Of a stretch of 64,000 nt of DNA, positions 1 through 13,272 are shown in pieces. The DNA comes from Plasmopara viticola (taxonomy: Eukaryota; Oomycota; Peronosporomycetes; Peronosporales; Peronosporaceae): assembly GCA_001695595.3 (NCBI GenBank), contig MBPM02000015.1, positions 372,001 to 436,000 of the forward strand, written 5' to 3'. Each line of letters opens with the position of its first letter. The first letter of the stretch is position 1. A model generated the notes under the pieces. That model was given only the letters and a program-made list of their open reading frames with translations, was not told where the DNA came from and did not search any database. A program made the translations under genes and the position numbers.

Positions 1-2829
1 ATATTTTGCCCTTCACGAACTCTTTTCATGTCACATACAGCTTGTGTGCTTAAAATAAATTAACTAATTGAACTTCAACCAGCTAACCTATTGCTACCTA
101 TCATTACACATCCTTGGTCTTTCCAAACAGCCATCGCAGTACATTACTTGTGACTGCTTGTCTACTAGTGACCTATCTCTAGCTGCCAAATTTCGGATCC
201 TTTGGGTGTATCTCTCGGTCCTGATTCGAGCGAAATGACCGCTTGAGCCTGTCAGAAAAACGGAAAGCCGCTGTAGTTTCTAAGTTTAGATCCACCACGA
301 CTTCGGAAAAGTTGCAGACGCCCAAATTTTGCAATCATCTCTTTGTGCGCGTGGTCAAACTTATTCTGCTCGACTCTCCACACTTCCTTTAACTCCCTCA
401 TGTCACAATCAGCTTAATACAACTCGGCGGATATGTATCGTGTTTTTTATGATCAGGATAGAAAGAGTCAATAAGAAAAGGGGCACTAAGTATGTAGAGT
501 TGCAAGTAAGCTGGCTAAAAAAATTCTGCATTAATTGTCCGCAACTATATTAATTTCCAGCCGCGCGAGTTGATTGTGGGAGTTTGTATACATCTTATCG
601 CTTCAATGTTTTGAGTGACAATAATGAAGTCGCCTTCGTTTCTTTTTGCGTGCTATCCCAGAGCAACGCTTAACATCCGCCGCATCATTTATTGTTGTGA
701 GCCTCTCCTCTACCAATATCAATGTAGCTAGTAAAAGATAACAAGTTAAGATGCGTTTGAAGCGGCGTCCATCAGCTGACGGCGGGTGCGAGGACACTTT
801 CAAGGACTTCTGGTCAGGTTCGGAGCTTCTCGGTTGGAGTTCGTGTGGCTACTCAAGGTCGCACGCACGCATCAAACGAAGTCAAAATTAAAAAAAATAG
901 AATACTATCAAGTAACCCATTTCGATAAGGCTGTAAAGTTTGCTTGAGACCAAATCATTTCATCACGAGAATTTTCATAATTAGGGGACGTCATCGCAAT
1001 AACGGAAATATCAACGGTGTCTGGCGTCTTGCGATGTGTCTGTGATGTGCCGACAGGGGAATATTTGGCGAAACGGTAAGCAGATTCGTCATTTGAGGTG
1101 ACAGATGGGACGCAATATCAAAAATTAAGAGCTGTACGAATTGGAATTACATAAGGGAGGTGAATAGTTATCCGATCCGTGGACTGATTGCCCTTTTTCA
1201 AGATCACTGATACGGGGTCAAGAAGCCAGTGTTATTTGCCTTTATTATTCATGAGTAAAGACCAATTTGTTGAGCCATGATGGTCACGTCGATTATCCGA
1301 ATTACTTCAGCGACTCCAAGAATTACAAGAGCATGATCGCACGGTGCGATAGATTCGTTACGCAGCTACAATTTACATGTAAGATCAACCATGATCTGCC
1401 TGCGCATTCGGTCATTTGCGATCTGCCCGCACATGCATCCTCCACAGCTCCACGGGCAACGCTATCTCCGGACAAATTAGCCGAGTAGATTAACCCAAAC
1501 AGGCAGAAAGGTAATTCGATCAAACGTGACGATTAGGTGTCACGCATCTTACGTGCCTACTTTTAGGAACTCGATTTGCACTGGCTTCTAGCGATCTAGG
1601 GTGACATTCTCTCAAAGAGAGCATAGCATGGGCAGAAAAAAGATAACAATAGTAAATTGGCTTCGTTCGTGGAGATAAAAAGTTTGAATACACATATTGC
1701 ACACCATGGAGTGCTTTAGACTCAAACGGACCTCAGACGCTACGTACGTAGAGTCATGTCAGCCCGAAGGAAAGCCAAGCCAAACAACGTCTCATCACCA
1801 TCACTTATTGCAATTTATTTTACATAGATTAATACCTATAAGGAAAGGAAGCTTTAAAATATTAGATCAACTGATCCAGTTATTATGTGAATGGAGCCCT
1901 CGTGTAAATTTTCACACGAAATAGTCACTCCAAGCTACCTCAGTAAGCACCACCAACTTAAGCGCTACCAGAGAGATCCACTGACACGAACACATGATGA
2001 GACGCTTCAAAAACCGTGGTAACGAATCACCTCCTTCCTTAGTCTGCCCTAGAAGACACAGTCAGTGTTTGATCGGAACCTCCTCCATTCTCCAAGGGTT
2101 GCTCCATCCTATGTGAGAAACCATACATCGGAATGTGTCGAAATTAAAAGTACCATATACTACGTTTGAGACTTTAATACATGTCAGGAAGTGTTATGGT
2201 CCATGTTGCCACGCTATACGACACTGACTTTACAACTAAAGCAAGTAAGAAAACCCGGGACATGTAGATTGACTTTCTATTCAGTCGAGCGTGTTGCTTA
2301 TATCTCACAGGCATAAGCAACATTTCTCGAGCGCTGCCATGGCAAGAGGAAGACTTCTAGCTCGTTCTGACGATGTCGACGCCATCCGGGCCACTTCTAG
2401 ATCATCGCCTCGAATAGTGCAGCGAAATCGTAATAGCGTATACCGCAGTTGTAGCTACTATAGTATGTGCTGCACATTAGGTCAGAAACATTAGGCAGTC
2501 TCAAGTGCTTGAGGTGTGGCAGAAGTCTTGTCTGCTTAAATTGGATTTTAAATTGACTAACTAAGAAAGTACTGCATTATCGCATCTTCACCCAATCGTA
2601 TAAAGCTCATGAGCATAGCAAAAAGGCTACTGCCAAATATCCATGAAGCAATAGTCTAATTACTTTGTGTGTGGCTTGAAGCGTAAATATGCAAAAGAAT
2701 GACCTCGCTTTTGTGATGTATCTGGAGCTTCTACTTATGCGCTAAACTCGGTAGCAATAATAGCCTTTATTATCGTAGTCCGGGAATACGCGCAGGTAAA
2801 TTCAATGAATCTGAGGACGGAGGATGCTA
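1..2829. other. Stretch without recognisable gene
   Basis: I see no open frame above about 75 codons and none with recognisable motifs on either strand. No tRNA-like fold, tandem array or terminal repeat stood out. The base composition is AT-leaning and similar to other non-genic parts of the window. It may contain decayed transposon sequence too old to read by eye. Confidence 0.5.
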
Positions 2830-2834
2830 CTTTT

Positions 2835-2978
2835 TGTTGAGTAAAAGGTGAAAACGAAGATAATACATTAATTTAGACCAATGAACGGCTGCCATATGTA
2901 ATTACTAACTGTGACGTACTCTTGAATACTGTGACGACATCCGCCTGTTCAACATGCATCAGCGGTGTACTTTTAGCA
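2835..2978 (-). repeat. 3' LTR of Copia-1
   Basis: A 144-bp terminal repeat; on the plus strand it begins TGTTGAGTA and ends in CA. It aligns along its length to 6505-6657 and to the LTRs at 45228 and 49501. The two Copia-1 LTRs differ at many positions and one carries an 8-9 bp internal insertion, so the insertion is old. Confidence 0.9.
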
Positions 2979-5336
2979 CTCCCATCCATCGCTAATGCTG
3001 TGTGTGTTTTGGTGCTAACTTGGTCCTGATTTCGGAGGCTTTGCGCAAATACTTCAGCATCTTGGTTTTGAGTGCCTTCATCAGCATATCTGCAAGCTCA
3101 TGTCGATATAATGGATCTTCAACAGTCCCGTCGATATAATGGATCTTCAACAGTCCTTCTTGCACGTTCTAACGAATTAAGTGGTGCTTGATGTCCACAT
3201 GCTTCGTCCTAGCATGGTATCCGGCGTTGTTGGCCAACGCAATAGCACCTTGGTTGTCTTCCCAAACCTGTGTTCCTTCTACTTGCTCATGACTCATGTC
3301 CTTTAGCATTGCCCTTGTCCAAAGAACATCTTGTGTGCATAAACTGAGCGCCATATACTCAGCTTCCGCTGAGCTCAGCACAACTGTCGGCTGGTACCTC
3401 GACTTGAATACCACTCGCGTGCTCGCAATCGTGACCATAACTCCCGAGACCGAGCGTCTGTCATCCGTGTTGCTGCCCCAATCTGCATCAGAGTATGCTT
3501 TGACCTCAACCATTCCACTTCTTCGGTAGAGGATACCGATCTGACGCGTGGTCTTTAGATACCGAACTACTCGAATTGCTGCGCTCCAATGTTGTAGTTC
3601 CCGGTTCTCCGGAAAACGTGATAGCTGTGTCACCACGTAAGCAATATCCGGCCGATTACATGTCGTTATGTACAGCAAGCATTCAATCAAAGAGCGAAAG
3701 GGCTTTGACCGCGTTGTCAACAAACCCTCTCCCGTTATCGGTGACTGCTTTGACGACTGCTTCAATCCTAATACGCATGGGTTGTCAACGCTCTTTGCAT
3801 CTTGTTGACCGAATCGCTTGACCACGTCGTCGATACAGCTAGTCTGTTTGATCATCAATGTTCAGCTGACCTGTCGTGATCAATTTCCATGCCCAAAAAA
3901 AATTTCATCTGACCGTGCTCCTTCATCTTAAAAGCATTCTTGAGCACTTCCTTTGCTTGATTTAATTATTGGTTAGTTCTTGCTGCGATAATCATGTCAT
4001 CCACATATAGTCCAACGTAAGCAAAACCTGCTTCAGTGCTCTTGACATAAACACATTGATCTACCCCGCAACACTTGAAGCCATTCCTGACGAAGACACG
4101 ATGTATCGTCTTGTTCCAGGCACTTGCTGCTTGCTTTAGTCCGTAGATAGCCTTATTTAGTTGAAATATGTATCCTTGAGCATTGTCGACACCAAGCGAA
4201 ACTTCCATAAAACTTTTCTGTCAACACGCTTTTGAGAAAGACTTGTTGGTGTCCAGCTGTTTTATTTGATAGTCGCATTCAGCACATACTGCGCGAATTA
4301 TTCGGAGTGTTGGCAACCGGAATATGTGTCTCGAAGAAGTCAACGCCATACTTCTGCTCGAAATCTTTCGTGACCAGTTGTGCCTTGTATCACGCAATAG
4401 CGCCATTCTGATCACACTTCTTGGCAAATATCCATCGTGATCCAAATGTGCATCCAATCTCTCCTCGTGGCTGCAATGTCCACTTTTGATTCTCTCTATA
4501 AGAGCAAAGTTCAGCATCCATTGCTTCACGCCATTTCATTGCATCGTCGCTTGCCATGGCTTAAGCATACGTAGTCGGTGATTCCGTATCATCGTCAATA
4601 CTTACGGCGTAGACAAGAACTACTTCCGCAATTAGTCTATCTTTGTCAATCCTAGCACGCTTCGGAGTCGGTGGGCCCTCATTGCCTTCTGTAGACTCTT
4701 TATCATCGGAGTCGTCTCTTAGCATTAGCATCGGCTCACGTCTTATTCTTGTTCGCTCCACTTCAAGCCGAAACACCTAACGATCGTCTTGTTGCACTTG
4801 GAACGGTTGATGATACTCCGTTAGCTCAAGCCTGTTTCGTACAGGGCTCTAAGAAGGCATTAGCCGCTGTGCAACGGCGCTTGGCGCACGATCCACATCA
4901 TCCATTTCGATTTTCGCGACTGTTTCTTCGACAGCTCCGATAGGTTCGTCCGGAACTGAATGTCGATCCACTTGATGCTGATCATTGACTTCATCACGAT
5001 CCTTCATTACTTGACTAATTGATTCCATCTTGAGCTCTTGTGTGTCGTAAATGCCGCCCACCTCACGCTCATCCAACTTCACAGAGCGGGTCACTTCTAT
5101 CTTGGCATTATCCAAGTCAAACACGCGATAGCCCTTGACATTCCCTGCGTAGTCAATAAACATACACTTGAAGCTCTTGGGTTCCGGTTTGGTCCGTTTC
5201 ACATCGTCAGTATGAGCGTAGCCTTGCAAACCTATTACACGCAGGTGATTTATTCGAGGCTTCATCTAAAGAGCTAGCTCGTACGGCGTGATGTCAAGAT
5301 GGACCCCATTGCTGGAGCGATTAATCAAACAAACCG

Positions 5337-5434
5337 CAGTATTTACCGCTTCCGCCCACCATTCCGTCGAAACGCTCTTGTAGCGCAGTATTTACCGCTT
5401 CCGCCCACCATTCCGTCGAAACGCTCTTGTAGCG
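5337..5434. repeat. 49-bp tandem duplication inside Copia-1 integrase
   Basis: The 49-bp unit at 5337-5385 is repeated exactly at 5386-5434. It lies in the integrase region and is present once in the sister copy near 47,700-47,760, so it arose after the two elements separated. It disrupts the integrase frame. Confidence 0.9.
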
Positions 5435-6504
5435 TAAGGCTTTGTCCATAACAGTCCTCTTCATACGCTCCGCCACTGCTGAGGGCTGTGTGAAACGGAG
5501 CCCTGGTGTACAATGCCGATCTCTTGACATATTCAGCCATTTTCTTATCAAAAAAACGTTGTCGGGTCGCAAACCCCTTAGTCATGCACCCCACTAGTTT
5601 TCGTATAACGTCAGGAAATCCTTGAATTTGCCAGCCACTTTACTCTAGCTTTTGATCAGAAAAAGCGCAACATATCGCGAAAAGTCATCCACAAACTTAA
5701 GAATGTACTTGGCACCGAACGAGACGGAAAAATTGTGACCGTCTCCTTGCCCTTAAACACCCGGCACACAATCTTTCCACACTTTGCTTGATAACTGGGA
5801 TACCAATAGTTAATCGCTGTGTCCTGGTCAACGCATCCTTGCTAGGGTGCCCCATGCGTGCATGCCAAAGGTCCCATTTGCGCAAAACACTTTTTCCTTA
5901 ACGTCCTTCCTCTGCAACTTCATTAATTTTTTGAGCAGCTTCTCCCTGGCTTCAATCAACGTAATGTTCCAATTCTTTACAATCGACGAAATCAAGTCAT
6001 ACTCCGAAGGTAGACTGCTGAGAAGTACCACCAGCTGGTGTAAATCATCAATTGGCTCTTCCGTAGTCTGAAGTCCCACCACAAGCTCGTCAAAAGAGTC
6101 TAGATGCTCTGCCATGCTTGTCTTACTTTCCATCTTGAACTCGTGTAGTCGACGAGTCATCACCACACCATTGTGTAGAGTCAAGCGATTGTAGAAATCG
6201 CAGAGAATTCCCCACGCCTTCATAGCGCGCGTAGCCGACCGAATCTTGGTCTGGTGCTAGATCTCAACGCCTTGAGCGATGATGCCTAGCGCCCTGCCAT
6301 CATTAACCAGCCACGCTGCCGTGACGTCACTTTCTTCCTTGACGGCCATGATGTGTCCCAGGAGACGCTTCCACGCCAGGGTCATCCTCATGTTGAACTT
6401 CCAGTGGTAATAGTCACCACTTCCGAGGAGGACTTCGTTGCGCTTGTTAGCCATAGTGGACGAGAGCGTTGATTATGAGGGAAGGCTTGTTGCAGCTATT
6501 AAAC

Positions 6505-6657
6505 TGTTGAGTAAAGGGTAGAAACCGAAGTGAATATTTGCATCTAGACCAATGAACGGCTGCCATATGTAATACTACCTTACTAACTGTGACGTACTCG
6601 TAAATACTGTGACGCCATCCGCCTGCTCCACATTCATTCAGCGGTGTAATTTAAACA
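6505..6657 (-). repeat. 5' LTR of Copia-1
   Basis: A 153-bp repeat, plus-strand start TGTTGAGTA and end AAACA. As the element is on the minus strand, this is the upstream LTR; the gag start codon follows at 6454. It carries a short duplicated stretch (ACTACCTT-like) not found in the other three LTRs of the family. Confidence 0.9.
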
Positions 6658-6662
6658 CTTTT

Positions 6663-9600
6663 ATTTCCGCTTGGGCTTTGAAAGCATATAGTGGGTGATA
6701 GGCTACATCCAAATTCTTAAAATACGTTTTTTGTCTATGTTCGCATATGGGCGCATCGTTTGAAGTGGATACGACATATTATCAGCTTTAAATCCGATCG
6801 TATTTATTACTTTGGTCTTATTCGAAAATTTTATCGTCTCACATCACTCTACAAGCCGTACTCGAGTCCGCTGAGCATACAATTGACTGGATTGCATATA
6901 AGTGCTGAATTTTTGTTGCGTAAAAGAGACACTGAAAAGGCGCAGCAGCGCACAACTTTTACAACATTTAGCGCAGATTTTAATTCTAAGCTTAAAGGTG
7001 TAATGCGGTCAACGTAGGGAAAAGTCCAAAACATTTTTTCGACATGTATCAGTAGAATTGGCTGTATCAGTAGAAATGGCTTGTGAGCTGCACATTCGAA
7101 GAACAAAATCTCGCTTTTTTAAATGCTAAAGAAGCAATCTTAGACTTGAAAAAAAATGTATTCGGTGGACTTCTTTCCTATTTAAAAGTGAATGAAAGCA
7201 GATTCCAATGTAGTGGTGCTTACAATTTATCTATACCTAAGTGGCTACAAACAACTCTAACAGCCAGCAATAGAATTCCTAAACACTTTTTGGCGTCTTA
7301 GATTATATACACTGCTATAGCTGCTGTGCGACGATTGCAAAGTTAGCCTAATTAGTGAAGCGTTTTCGTCGGCAGCTTTGAAAAAGTATAGTTGCCGACG
7401 AAAAATGGACTGTTGTGACAAATCAAATATACGCTTACTGCGTATAGTTTGAGACTCCAGGCTGCAGGCCTAATTAACTGCGAATAAGATGATAATTTTC
7501 CAACTACTCCTTCAATTTCGATGGCTACGTTTCTTGCATTGCACATCTCGGGTCGTCCGACTGGCAAGTGTGGTAGCAATTGGCTGAGATGGAGCCCTCA
7601 ATTTAATAAGTTAGCGCTCTCACATGTCCGAATTTGGAATCTACGGCACTTACATTGTGCGAAGTGGATGGTGTAGTGCCCTGGTTATATAATGATAAAG
7701 CTGTGGGCATTTAGTCAAAAACATCGTTGAAGCTCGAGGATGTGCAGCTCTTGGACGTGACGTGCAAACTAAGACTTAATACATCGCTAAAATTATGTTG
7801 CAGGATATGAAAGTGAGGTTGCTCAGATGAAGCCGATCAAAGCGAGAAAAATCAGCTACATGACGAGCAACATGCATAGTACCGTCAACCGTTTGGATCG
7901 CACAGTGCTAGCAAGAGTAGTGACACTGAGGATAATGTCTGGATGCTATTTAGCTCGCTTATAAATATTTCTAAAGATGTTTTGTAGTATCTAGAAAGAC
8001 CGCGGTTGTCCAAACTTCGCTTTAGCTGCCTTTCGCAACACCGTTGACTTTGCCTCTTTAGATAGTCTGCTTTTGGATTGCTGGCATGCAACATAAGCTG
8101 CACTAACTAATCAAAGTACGCATCCTTACTCGTTGCTGGCAAAATACCGAAAAGTATTGTGCAATCACTGTTTTTTGTCTACTACTCCAGACAGTCGTTT
8201 AATTGAGCATAGTGCGCTCTCAAGTAATTGATACTACAGCAATAAGTCACCAATGGCTAGAATTTCTTCTGTGTTAATACCCAATCCAACTGGGTGAGTT
8301 TTGCAGTAGACCGGGCACGAAGAGTATTGTTGTATACAATCTCCAATTAACAGCAGTTTCAGGAGTAGTAGATCGTAGATTTTGCAATGCCGTAAAAATC
8401 AATATGACAATTGCCAACAAATTTGCAAGGGTCGATTTTCTAGCGCCTTGAAAGCGAAAGTCTGTGGTAACTCTGCGTTTGTCGATCGCGTCGGCTTAAT
8501 TGGCCAGCCGAGTATAGGAGTAAAGACCGGATCTGTTTTTCCGACCTATAGCTGATTTATTCGCGAGGGATGTTAGTGCAGTGCTTCAAGCGGCATGAAA
8601 GCTGAAAGAATGCACATACATTGCTCAGATTTACATAGACTGTCCAAGCAAAGTAAATGTTAATGCCCGAACTCGTCATTGCACTACCAACCATTTGCTG
8701 TTCTTTAAGAGAATGCAGCCCGTGCAATCCGGTCGACGTCTTCTTTGTCTAAGGCCAAACTTTTCTTGTTGCGGCTCAATAGAGAGTATTGCCAAGTCTT
8801 CAGGCACCTCTTCCTGCCGTTAATTAGGACCCACCGTATGAGAATCGGCACTTTTAATATCAAGCTTACAGATTGCGAAGAGCTTGGCTTTGACAGCTTG
8901 AGCCCTTTTGACTCTCAGTCAAACTGCAGGGGCTATTTCATGCTATCACTCCCATGTCGGCATCATTTAAGCCTGAATCAAAAATCACAACTGCCACTGC
9001 TACCTTAGCTGTGTAGGTAAATCTATTTTATGCCTACCATTGTCATGTTGTTGCGCTAGCCCTGTCAGCACTCTCTCGCGTACTTGGCAACGTCTGTTCG
9101 GTCGTGGACAGCAGCGGCGGGTGTAGATCACGGATCCTGGATGGATTTGGAAAGAGCGACTTTGTCTACATTTGCTACAAAGGTTTATGTGGCTCGTAGA
9201 TAATCACTGCTATCATACTTATTGCATGACAGGCAGCTGCAGCAGTATCTCACTGACAACCGTAGACTATCTTGGGAGATACTGAGCCACAATTGGGCTA
9301 TACCAACCAGCTGCAGCAATTCAGTTTACCCGTTCTTTACAACAACTACAACTTGTCTTGTTCGAGAGATATTCTCTCGTCATCTAGTCAATAGTTTAAT
9401 CACCACGAGGTGATCTCCTTTACGATAGTTTTTTTCAGACTTGGCGCCACGTTGCTACATATGACTGTTGTGTCTCCGACGCTGAGGTCAAGCGGCTCTG
9501 TAAAGCCCTTGAGTCGCCTTTATCGATACAGGCACAATGCATGCACTTTTAATGTTTCAAACATTGCAACGGGCCTTACAACGCTGAAGACAATTGGTAC

Positions 9601-10477
9601 TTGACTCGAGCCCATGGTCATCACTACTTGGGGTGCTGTGAGTCAGGAAACAGTCTGCTCATTACTTTTCAAAGGGCAAAGTGAATTCAACGTATGTGAT
9701 GATAATTTGAATGTTTAGTGGGCCTAATATTAGACCATCTATCGACATAGTCACTCAGACTTGTTCGACAAGGCTTCTTGTAGGGCTAGATACGATTGGT
9801 GCTTCCAAGCCTGGCACACTGGCTGCTGGTGCAGCTGCAAAGAGCCATGAGCTGTCCTTGTCGACGCTGTAAAGGGCCATGAGCTGCTTCTGTCGATTAA
9901 AGACGTCGAATAATGCTCGATACTTTGTTGTCGAAGAAAATAAGTCCTATGCTGGAGATATATACACACTAGCGTTGCTCCGTCGCTCTTCGCTCAGTGA
10001 CAGTAACAAAACTAGGATTCAGGTGAAAAAAGGTGTAACGTGCCTCGACTTTCGTAGTAATAAACGCTGGTAGGCCTCTGACCTGCATGCGAAGTCAGCA
10101 TGGGTATGATGTGACTATACCGCCATGAAGTATACGATTATCGGAGGTTACACACCTTGGGTGCGTTCCTCCACCCCGGCTTGGAAGCAGAGAAGCTATC
10201 GGCGTGGACAATACCGGCCATCGAATGACCACTTGTGCCTTCCTAGTAAGGTCGATCGTGGGGGAAACGGTTTTAGGAGGTACTGTCCAAACCTCAAGAG
10301 TTAGATAAGACTCGAAGTCCCAAGAACTTAAAGAAAGTCTTCACAAATCGTTGGGTGCGTCGTATCATCTCGGAAAGGTCGATGTTGTAGGCCGACCAGT
10401 AAATAAGCTAAAGCACGATGTTTCACTTTGTTTGTGAACATGTCCTTGCTTTTTAGTATCTAGTATTTAACAAGCGT
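6663..10477. other. Intergenic stretch, no recognised gene
   Basis: Only short open frames without recognisable motifs. A 12-bp inverted repeat with an 18-nt loop (7363-7374 and 7393-7404) is the only local structure I noted. No transposon ends or coding similarity recognised. Confidence 0.5.
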
Positions 10478-10489
10478 AAAGAACTTACA

Positions 10490-10840
10490 GCTTGGAAAAG
10501 GTTGGGGTGACGCCCTTCTTCCAAGCGCGGGGGCTAAATGCTCGCGCGCTTCGGGCAAGTGCTCTCGGGCATCTGCAGGTCTCTAACGAGTCTTACCCTC
10601 GACGCGACGGTCTCCAACACCGGGCGCCACCTGGACTCTTACAAAGTCAGAGATAACCTGGACACAAAGTCAGAGATAAACAAACTAATGGAAGACCCTC
10701 AAGACCTCGGTACTGGCTGCACTTCCCGCCGAACAAGACTCGACGTATGCGGACACCACTCTATGCCGTGGACTAGCCAGACCGAGCCTAGCACGTGCAT
10801 AACTTGGCAACGCGATAACGTAATACATTACATTACATTA
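10490..10840 (+). mobile_element. miniLINE-1: short LINE-derived non-autonomous element
   Basis: A short copy of the LINE-derived family. It holds the shared 5' segment (GGAAAAGGTTGGGGTGACGC at 10494 on), then joins directly to the last part of the element (GAAGACCCTCAAGACCTCGG onward), and ends in the pentamer tail TACATTACATTA. It is flanked by a 12-bp target duplication with one mismatch: AAAGAACTTACA (10478-10489) and AAAGCACTTACA (10840-10851). A short internal repeat (ACAAAGTCAGAGATA twice) is private to this copy. It cannot encode a functional protein. Confidence 0.88.
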
Positions 10841-10851
10841 AAGCACTTACA

Positions 10852-12045
10852 CAAATCAGTGCGTGTCACACCAGTAGGTGGTGTGAGATAAGTCACGTCA
10901 TTTATTTAAAATCAATAAAAAGACAGATCTAAGAAACGAAGTGCATGGTTAAATTATCACAATTTACTGCATATTAGTAAAATTACTAGGCTAGATAATA
11001 TTCTGCATGAAGTGCAGTTCGCATTGAGGAATATAAGAGTAATTTTAAAGGTCGATGCTAAGATAAGTACAAACTCTTGGAGTCAGGCAGACAGCGATCT
11101 GTGAGGACACCGCACAGCGATCGGTCCGATTGTGAAGTTCAAGCAACACATGGCCGAATGACCCCACCTCCTTTTGAAGGGCCTATAGGGGCTCAAAGGA
11201 CCCTTAGAAACGCTAAGCGAAGAAGTGCGGTATTCCATAATTATAACCAAAATAAGCTTAATAATTTCCGCGACAAACGCAAAAATGATATTTCACCAAA
11301 TGAATTGCATCTTTTCCACTCTCTATGCGTTATGCGTTATGCGTTGTAGCTTCAAGAGTTACTTAAAACAAGAGAGATAAATTAAGATACCCCTTAGCAA
11401 AATATATAAAGAAATGTACTCTAATTCAAGAAAAAGTAACTTTCTCCCTGTTGTAATTTACACAGTACAATATGTATAGCTGAAGTATACAAAATGACTA
11501 ACGTCAAAGTGAATGATTCAGAGGGATAATTAAGTTCAATATATTACGGGTTATAGTCAATTCTTCCTAAGCAACTCTAATACACTGCCACTTTCTCATA
11601 TTTCCCCCGTCAACGCCGCCGATCTGACGGCTGCGTTTGCTGCGCGATTATATTTGAAAGCTCTACCAAGATATTGAGTATCAATCATGTGACATCGTAC
11701 CAATATACGAGTGCACAAGAAGTACGAGTCAATTGTGGCATGTGCGATGGAAAAGGTCACAATTATCGTAAGTGCCTTACTCGAGACATTCCAATAGCTT
11801 ACGTGAGCAAGGTTGAAAGTAGTTAATAATAAACGAAATAGTATCTTGTCGAGCAATCTATTTTTTTGCGCCACTTTCATTATAATGACTCTTTTGGCTG
11901 TATTTTACTGCGTAAGTCATACGGGTATTTATTTCTTCGACCGGTGCTTAAAATTTTTGCCAAGAATCATAATTCTCTATTTTTGAACTGATATATTCTT
12001 TGTTAACTAATCTCAGACTTTCTTATCAAACCTTATCATCCCATT
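10852..12045. other. Intergenic stretch, no recognised gene
   Basis: AT-rich, with only unremarkable short frames on both strands. The longest (11596-11880, minus, 94 codons) has no motif I recognise and no coding-like base usage, so I do not call it. Confidence 0.5.
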
Positions 12046-13044
12046 CTAGCAATTTGCAATTCGTAAAACCTGTGAACAATGCGTATTGCTCCGCATTACT
12101 TGCATCATAAAGTGCAATCTTTGCACCCAGTGGGTCGCTTCTACCGCACTTTTGGCACGCAAAAGCAACATGTTGCCTTTACGAAATTCGATGCGAAAGC
12201 CACATTGCCCCATCATCTCGATCTTTGTGACTAAGTGAAGTTCAAAGCCACCACGTGGACTTTGCCAGTAGCTGCGTTTAAACATTTTCACTCCAAAATC
12301 CTTAAAGTCTAGTAAACACCAGCGTTTGCTCCAGCTACGTCGAAGCAAAATGACTGTCTCTCGGAGTATAAAAAGATATCCACTGTGTGGTGGCAAATCC
12401 ACTAGTGCAATTGGGGGTGGAAGTTGCGGAAAGCCAATGAGCTCAGGCACACTCGGTATATCATTCTCACTCAATCTTTTACCAGGTTCAAGGTAGAATG
12501 CTCGGTAAAGTACACGCTTGAATCGATACTTTTCAACACGAATCACTTCAATTGCCTCCTTTACGCAAACCGATTCGTGCTCTAGTTCAGTCAAGTCCGC
12601 CTCATCTAGCTCTATGCTCTTCACCTTAAGCCGATCTTCGCGCTCCATTTCTAACAAATCATCTTCGGTCAAGGGATTACCGTCGTCATCCAGAAGCGTG
12701 AATCGTCCTGAATCGGTCCGATAGAATTTGCTGCGCATGCGGCTACTTGGCACCTTGCTTTTCAAGCCAAAAGGATAAACTATTGCCCGCTCAGTAGGAT
12801 CAAATGTATCCAGACCTTCAAGGTCATCCCAAAATTCGCTCAAGCTCACGTTCTCACGGAACATTTGCACAGTATTTGTTGTCTCGCTCACATCGAAGTA
12901 GCCGTGCGCTTCAAAAAAAGCTAGACCGTCTGGAGCACGTCCTTCATACACGTCTAGGAGATGGCGTTCGAAAGGCGTAACGACTTCTCCAGCGCTAGAG
13001 AAGCGGTCATGGTGGCTAGCGATTTTTTCAACAAAAACGAGAAG
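12046..13044 (-). CDS. PH-domain protein, 3' exon (5' end unresolved)
   Basis: A long minus-strand open frame with a pleckstrin homology domain at its C-terminus, about 95 residues ending some 15 residues before the stop. The domain starts SGYLFILRE, has the typical SWSKRWCLLDF second strand, and ends with the C-terminal helix containing the invariant tryptophan (EATHWVQRL). PH domains bind phosphoinositides or proteins at membranes. The N-terminal part is acidic and unrecognised. The frame is open from tandem stops at 13045-13050; the first in-frame ATG is only at about 12864, yet coding-like sequence continues upstream of it. A spliced 5' exon is therefore likely: the stretch before 13015 has a branch-like TTAATGAC and a pyrimidine run, and an ATG frame exists at 13135, but phases did not resolve. 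It is adjacent to, and in the same orientation as, the SFT2-like gene. Confidence 0.75.
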   Translation of the reverse strand, partial: LLVFVEKIASHHDRFSSAGEVVTPFERHLLDVYEGRAPDGLAFFEAHGYFDVSETTNTVQMFRENVSLSEFWDDLEGLDTFDPTERAIVYPFGLKSKVPSSRMRSKFYRTDSGRFTLLDDDGNPLTEDDLLEMEREDRLKVKSIELDEADLTELEHESVCVKEAIEVIRVEKYRFKRVLYRAFYLEPGKRLSENDIPSVPELIGFPQLPPPIALVDLPPHSGYLFILRETVILLRRSWSKRWCLLDFKDFGVKMFKRSYWQSPRGGFELHLVTKIEMMGQCGFRIEFRKGNMLLLRAKSAVEATHWVQRLHFMMQVMRSNTHCSQVLRIANC

Positions 13045-13272
13045 TCATTAATGCACCGGTACTACAGCTGGTAGGACAAAAAAAAAGCTGAATATTAGCG
13101 AGATCAGCAGTCGATGCTTCAATGTTTAAATTCATAAAGTCTTTCCTACCGTTGAAATTGTTAATTATGATAAAATTAGATACATGATAACCACAGGAGC
13201 AATGAACCTCATTATGTGTTAATATGGGCTTAATTTTTTTATTAATCTACATGGTGAGTTCATGCAAAAGAC

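Larger units (their letters stand above)
2835..6657 (-). mobile_element. Copia-1: internally deleted Ty1/Copia LTR retrotransposon
   Basis: A minus-strand Copia element bounded by two LTRs and flanked by the perfect 5-bp duplication CTTTT (2830-2834 and 6658-6662). From the 5' side it keeps a gag start (6454 down to 6257, then 6223-5828), a short integrase zinc-finger part (5885-5697), the integrase core end and linker (5572-4561), reverse transcriptase (4529-3966, with the YVDD catalytic motif seen as GLYVDDMI) and RNase H (3858-3169, with SDADWGS). All are broken by stops and frameshifts. Gag runs straight into the integrase finger region, so the gag zinc knuckle and protease are deleted compared with the sister copy at 45228-49646. 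It is about 3.8 kb against 4.4 kb for the sister and cannot be autonomous. Confidence 0.93.

Noticed and set aside
7363..7404. 12-bp inverted repeat with 18-nt loop
   Set aside because: Arms of this length can occur by chance in 64 kb and there is no associated feature.
11596..11880. 94-codon minus-strand frame
   Set aside because: No recognisable motif, no coding-like composition, no neighbour context.
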